From assembly GCF_000611645.1 (NCBI RefSeq), contig NW_014011812.1, positions 1-11,046 on the forward strand: DNA of 11,046 nucleotides, read 5' to 3'. The translations under genes were made by a program, and so were the position numbers. Position 1 is the first letter of the stretch; each line of letters begins with the position of its first letter. The notes below the pieces were generated by a model. The model was not told the DNA's origin, made no database searches, and was given only the letters and a program-made list of their open reading frames with translations. Of the stretch, positions 8,677-11,046 are shown in pieces. The stretch is from Monoraphidium neglectum (taxonomy: Eukaryota; Chlorophyta; Chlorophyceae; Sphaeropleales; Selenastraceae).

Positions 8677-8709
8677 TGTGTGTGTGTGTGTGTGAGTGTG
8701 TGTGTGTGT
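8677..8709. repeat. (TG)n microsatellite after the RPS24 stop
   Basis: TG units run from 8677 to 8694, then one A, then GT units to 8709. It is 64 bases past the stop codon and complementary in sequence to the (CA)20 run at 8412-8451. Confidence 0.95.
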
Positions 8710-9053
8710 CCGTCTGTTTGGGAGGTGTGGAGGCTTGGAACACGTATGCCTGCTTGCGAAGCAATGGTGATGTACAAATGTGCTCTCTTGCAGGATACCA
8801 TATAAACTTAACATCAGGTGTGTGGGCCCTTGCCCAACTATTTGGCCGGTTGTTCCCAGATCACGCACCTACTCTGCAGCGAATGCATAAACATGCGCCC
8901 CCCTCTTCCCCTATGGCCCAACGCAGCGGCTCCGGGAGGGTCGCGGCAGCGGCGCGGCCGCGCGCTTGGCGGCGCGGCCCGCACAGGCGGGGCCGCGCTC
9001 GCGGCGGCGCGCGCGATTGCGCCGGCGGCGGGCGTGCTCGGCCATGCCGTGGG

Positions 9054-9058
9054 TGTAA
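9054..9058 (+). terminator. Candidate RPS24 poly(A) signal TGTAA
   Basis: This is the first TGTAA on the plus strand after the RPS24 stop codon, 440 bases downstream. That is long for a ribosomal protein mRNA, so a variant signal nearer the stop is possible. Confidence 0.35.
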
Positions 9059-9573
9059 CAACGCCGGACCTACCTGGCGAGCTCGAACAGGGGTTGCAGG
9101 GGCTACTGTACATTACATAACGCTTTGTCAGCACCCAGGCTAGAGCCATTCGGACAGAGGAAAGCCCTGGGTGCAAGCAGTGGGGGGTTGGGTTTGGTTG
9201 GACAGACGAGTGTCACAGCCAGAATCGGGGCCGGCACGTCAAAGGCTGGGTAGCGTGCGGCCGGCTGAGTGGGTGGGCGCGTGTATGATACGGCCCAAGC
9301 TGCGAGGGGCTGATGCGGGTGGCACACCCTGAGCAGCGCGCGGACGCCGAGCTGCGATGTCAATCAAGCGAGCGCGCGAGGCATGTCATGACCTGGCCAC
9401 ATATTCACGCCCACAAGCGCCAGCCGAAGGCATGCTTGGTAAAGTATCACATATCTGTTTTGGGACTGTTGCCATGTGCTCCCAGCTGCCGGCCACGAAG
9501 AAACGGCCCATGCCAAGTGTGTCAGGGAGCAACAAGGATTCTAAGAGGCCATGCCATCCGCCTCACTGCTGCG

Positions 9574-9578
9574 TTACA
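9574..9578 (-). terminator. Candidate poly(A) signal TGTAA of the right-hand gene
   Basis: The plus strand reads TTACA. It is the first TGTAA on the minus strand past the stop codon at 10372-10374, about 800 bases away. The assignment is tentative. Confidence 0.25.
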
Positions 9579-10371
9579 CATTGAATGCCCACAACTCGAA
9601 AGCGACCAGCACAGGGGAGTGAGGAGGATGCGCTGCAGCTGGGCATTCATTTAAGGGCCGCCGCCCGGCGAAGAGGTTGGGGGATTATGTTCAGGCGCGG
9701 GCGTGCGGCACAGCACCGGGGCACGCCGCCCTGGCCACGCGTACAAAACAAACAGGCATGTGTCCTTTGAGGAAGAGGACAGAGCAACCCACACTGGGTA
9801 CACTCACCAGACGGTTTATTGGCAAAAATGGAAGAACCCAGACCTGGCAGACCGGAGTCCGGCGGAATCATAAAATGAGGGCAAGCTTGTGTTGCGCACG
9901 ATTCTGACACAGCTGCATGCCCGGACAGCCAGGGGCCCCGGATATCTCAACTCCCCTCACAACAAACAAACTCAAGAGGGGGCCGGCGGTATGTGCAGCT
10001 CCGCCTGCTCCAAAGATGCTCACAACAGCACGACACCTCATCTCCACTTTGCTTGTACCGCTGCACAAGTGCCCATGACTTGGACGCATCGTGCCGCGCC
10101 AAGAAGGTTAATGGAACCCGACTGTGCAACTTCAAAACAGGCCCACAACCAGCCCCCAAAAGAGGGGGCGCTGTGCAGCCACGCGACTCTTGCACGCATT
10201 ACTTCCAGCTGCTGCGTGCAACCACGCCAGCGCACGGGCAGGCGTATTGCGTCGTACGTGCACACGGCACTCTTGCAGACACCCTCTTGCCCGAGCTCTT
10301 TTTCTGGGGCCAGCGCTCTTGTGACGATTCTCCAGCTGTCACGCCAAGGGGCCACCCGTTTTATAAGGGGT

Positions 10372-11046
10372 TCAGCGGCGGCTCTGGCCCTCCAGCATCG
10401 CCTTCTCCACGTCCATCGGGTCCCTGGGTGGTTTTTCGGGGTGCAAAGGGGAGGAGCAGATTTGAGCAATGATGGTTGCATTGCAAGGTGGGAGGAGGTG
10501 CAATGCAGCAACCAGTGCTGCATTGCAAGCAAGGATCACGATGCTGACCCTGCACCACCCTGTTGTGAGCGAATTTGCCCCTCGCCTTACTCTCACATAC
10601 GAACACACCCTTGCTCCTGCTTCAGAAACCGGTGGCACGTATGGAATCGTCGCGCCCCTCGACCCAGGGCACACGACCCTTGTTTGGAGTCGAGACGGCA
10701 AGCTACCAGGTCGACTTCAAACCAGGGCAGTGCCCCAAGAATTCCGCAGTGCAGTAAGCCCAACCCCTCACATTCAATCAGGTCACATGCCATCCATCCC
10801 CCACTCTCCACACACACCAAAATACACATGCGGCATGCTCCCACACGCCATCACCCCAGCACCCCAGCACCCCAGCAGCCCAGCACGCACGCACACATGC
10901 ACGCATGCACGCGTGCACTCACACATACACACTCCCCTCCCCCCATGCACGTATACACATGCACTCACACGTACACACTGTGCCCTCCCCGCGCCCCCCC
11001 CCCACCTGAACATCCAGATGTCCTTGAGCCGCCCATCCTCCCCAAA
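10372..11046 (-). CDS. C-terminal part of an unrecognised protein, last two exons (gene continues off right edge)
   Basis: I do not recognise this protein. Exon A occupies 11006-11046 at the window edge and encodes 13 full codons plus two bases (FGEDGRLKDIWMF-R), ending at a CAG|GTGGGG donor. The last coding exon is 10372-10423, after a CACCCAG acceptor. Its first base completes Arg (AG|G), and it encodes DPMDVEKAMLEGQSRR and a TGA stop. Both exons are open in the frame the splice requires and have charged, globular-looking composition, unlike the Cys/His-rich chance frames around them. The 582 bp intron is GT-rich when read in the gene's direction. Only 30 residues are visible, too few to name a family. 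It converges with RPS24. Confidence 0.6.
10474..10527. repeat. Overlapping inverted repeats (competing hairpins)
   Basis: TGCAATGCAGCA (10499-10510) and TGCTGCATTGCA (10516-10527) are perfect 12 bp arms around a 5-base loop. The left arm can instead pair with CATTGCA (10479-10485) plus GGTTG (10474-10478) across a G-rich loop, with a 3-base bulge. It lies in the intron of the right-hand gene. Confidence 0.85.
10853..10876. repeat. Three tandem ACCCCAGC units
   Basis: An 8 bp unit is repeated three times exactly, with a shorter CAGC-type echo following. It lies inside the right-hand intron. Confidence 0.85.

Larger units (their letters stand above)
8614..10371. other. Converging 3' flanks of RPS24 and the right-hand gene
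   Basis: No gene is called here. The left part carries the RPS24 3' UTR, with a TG repeat and a TGTAA at 9054-9058. A very GC-rich block at about 8930-9050 sits in an open frame ending at 9120 (its C-terminus reads TPDLPGELEQGLQGLLYIT), but it has no homologue I know and no clear splice sites. From 9120 to 10371 I see only short, overlapping frames of unlikely composition. This is probably intergenic DNA and the 3' UTR of the minus-strand gene at the right edge. Confidence 0.45.
10424..11005 (-). other. Intron of the right-hand gene, GT/CA-rich
   Basis: The minus-strand donor GTGGGGG starts at 11005 and the acceptor CACCCAG ends at 10424. Inside are alternating purine-pyrimidine CA/TG-type DNA at about 10884-10980, three ACCCCAGC units at 10853-10876, a 20 bp imperfect direct repeat (10914-10933 and 10960-10979, 19 of 20 identical) and an alternative hairpin cluster at 10474-10527. 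Confidence 0.55.

Noticed and set aside
1..11046. tRNA genes, transposon ends, CRISPR arrays or bacterial-type operons
   Set aside because: I found no T-loop with matching acceptor arms, no transposase motif or long terminal inverted repeats, and no spaced direct repeats. The microsatellites explain the repetitive stretches.

Overview
The window looks like nuclear DNA of a GC-rich green alga (Chlorophyta, probably Chlorophyceae). The evidence is: genes with GT-AG introns; TGTAA-type poly(A) signals where gene 3' ends are expected; long poly-Gln, poly-Ala and poly-Gly runs; a ribosomal protein whose closest remembered match is the plant/algal eS24 form; and a protein with the 38-40-residue repeat ladder typical of the octotricopeptide (OPR) family, which is greatly expanded in green algae. 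No bacterial, viral or transposon gene was recognised.

Layout, left to right. (1) About 1-1436, plus strand: the end of an unrecognised protein gene, two exons joined in phase. (2) 1437-2584: converging 3' regions, with a TGTAA signal on the plus strand and one on the minus strand about 80 bp apart. (3) 2585-5080, minus strand: a single 831-codon exon encoding an OPR-like, poly-Gln-interrupted, probably organelle-targeted RNA-binding protein. (4) 5081-7128: a 2 kb divergent intergenic region with no supported gene, holding the promoters of the OPR gene and RPS24 plus several palindromes. (5) 7129-8613, plus strand: a complete two-exon gene for cytosolic ribosomal protein eS24 (125 aa) with a 1.1 kb intron full of CAG and CA repeats. 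(6) 8614-10371: the RPS24 3' flank and the 3' flank of the next gene. (7) 10372-11046, minus strand: the last two coding exons of a gene that continues past the right edge, joined in phase across a GT-rich 582 bp intron.

The genes form no operon or pathway cluster. The order is convergent, then divergent, then convergent. RPS24 is the only confident name. The OPR-like call rests on a measured periodicity of a Trp or other hydrophobic residue every 38-40 residues, with a PPPQW motif close to the OPR hallmark PPPEW. The most interesting signals are that ladder, interrupted at three places by Q-rich inserts, and the complementary CA and TG repeat tracts that flank the last RPS24 exon. I saw no wholly new system.
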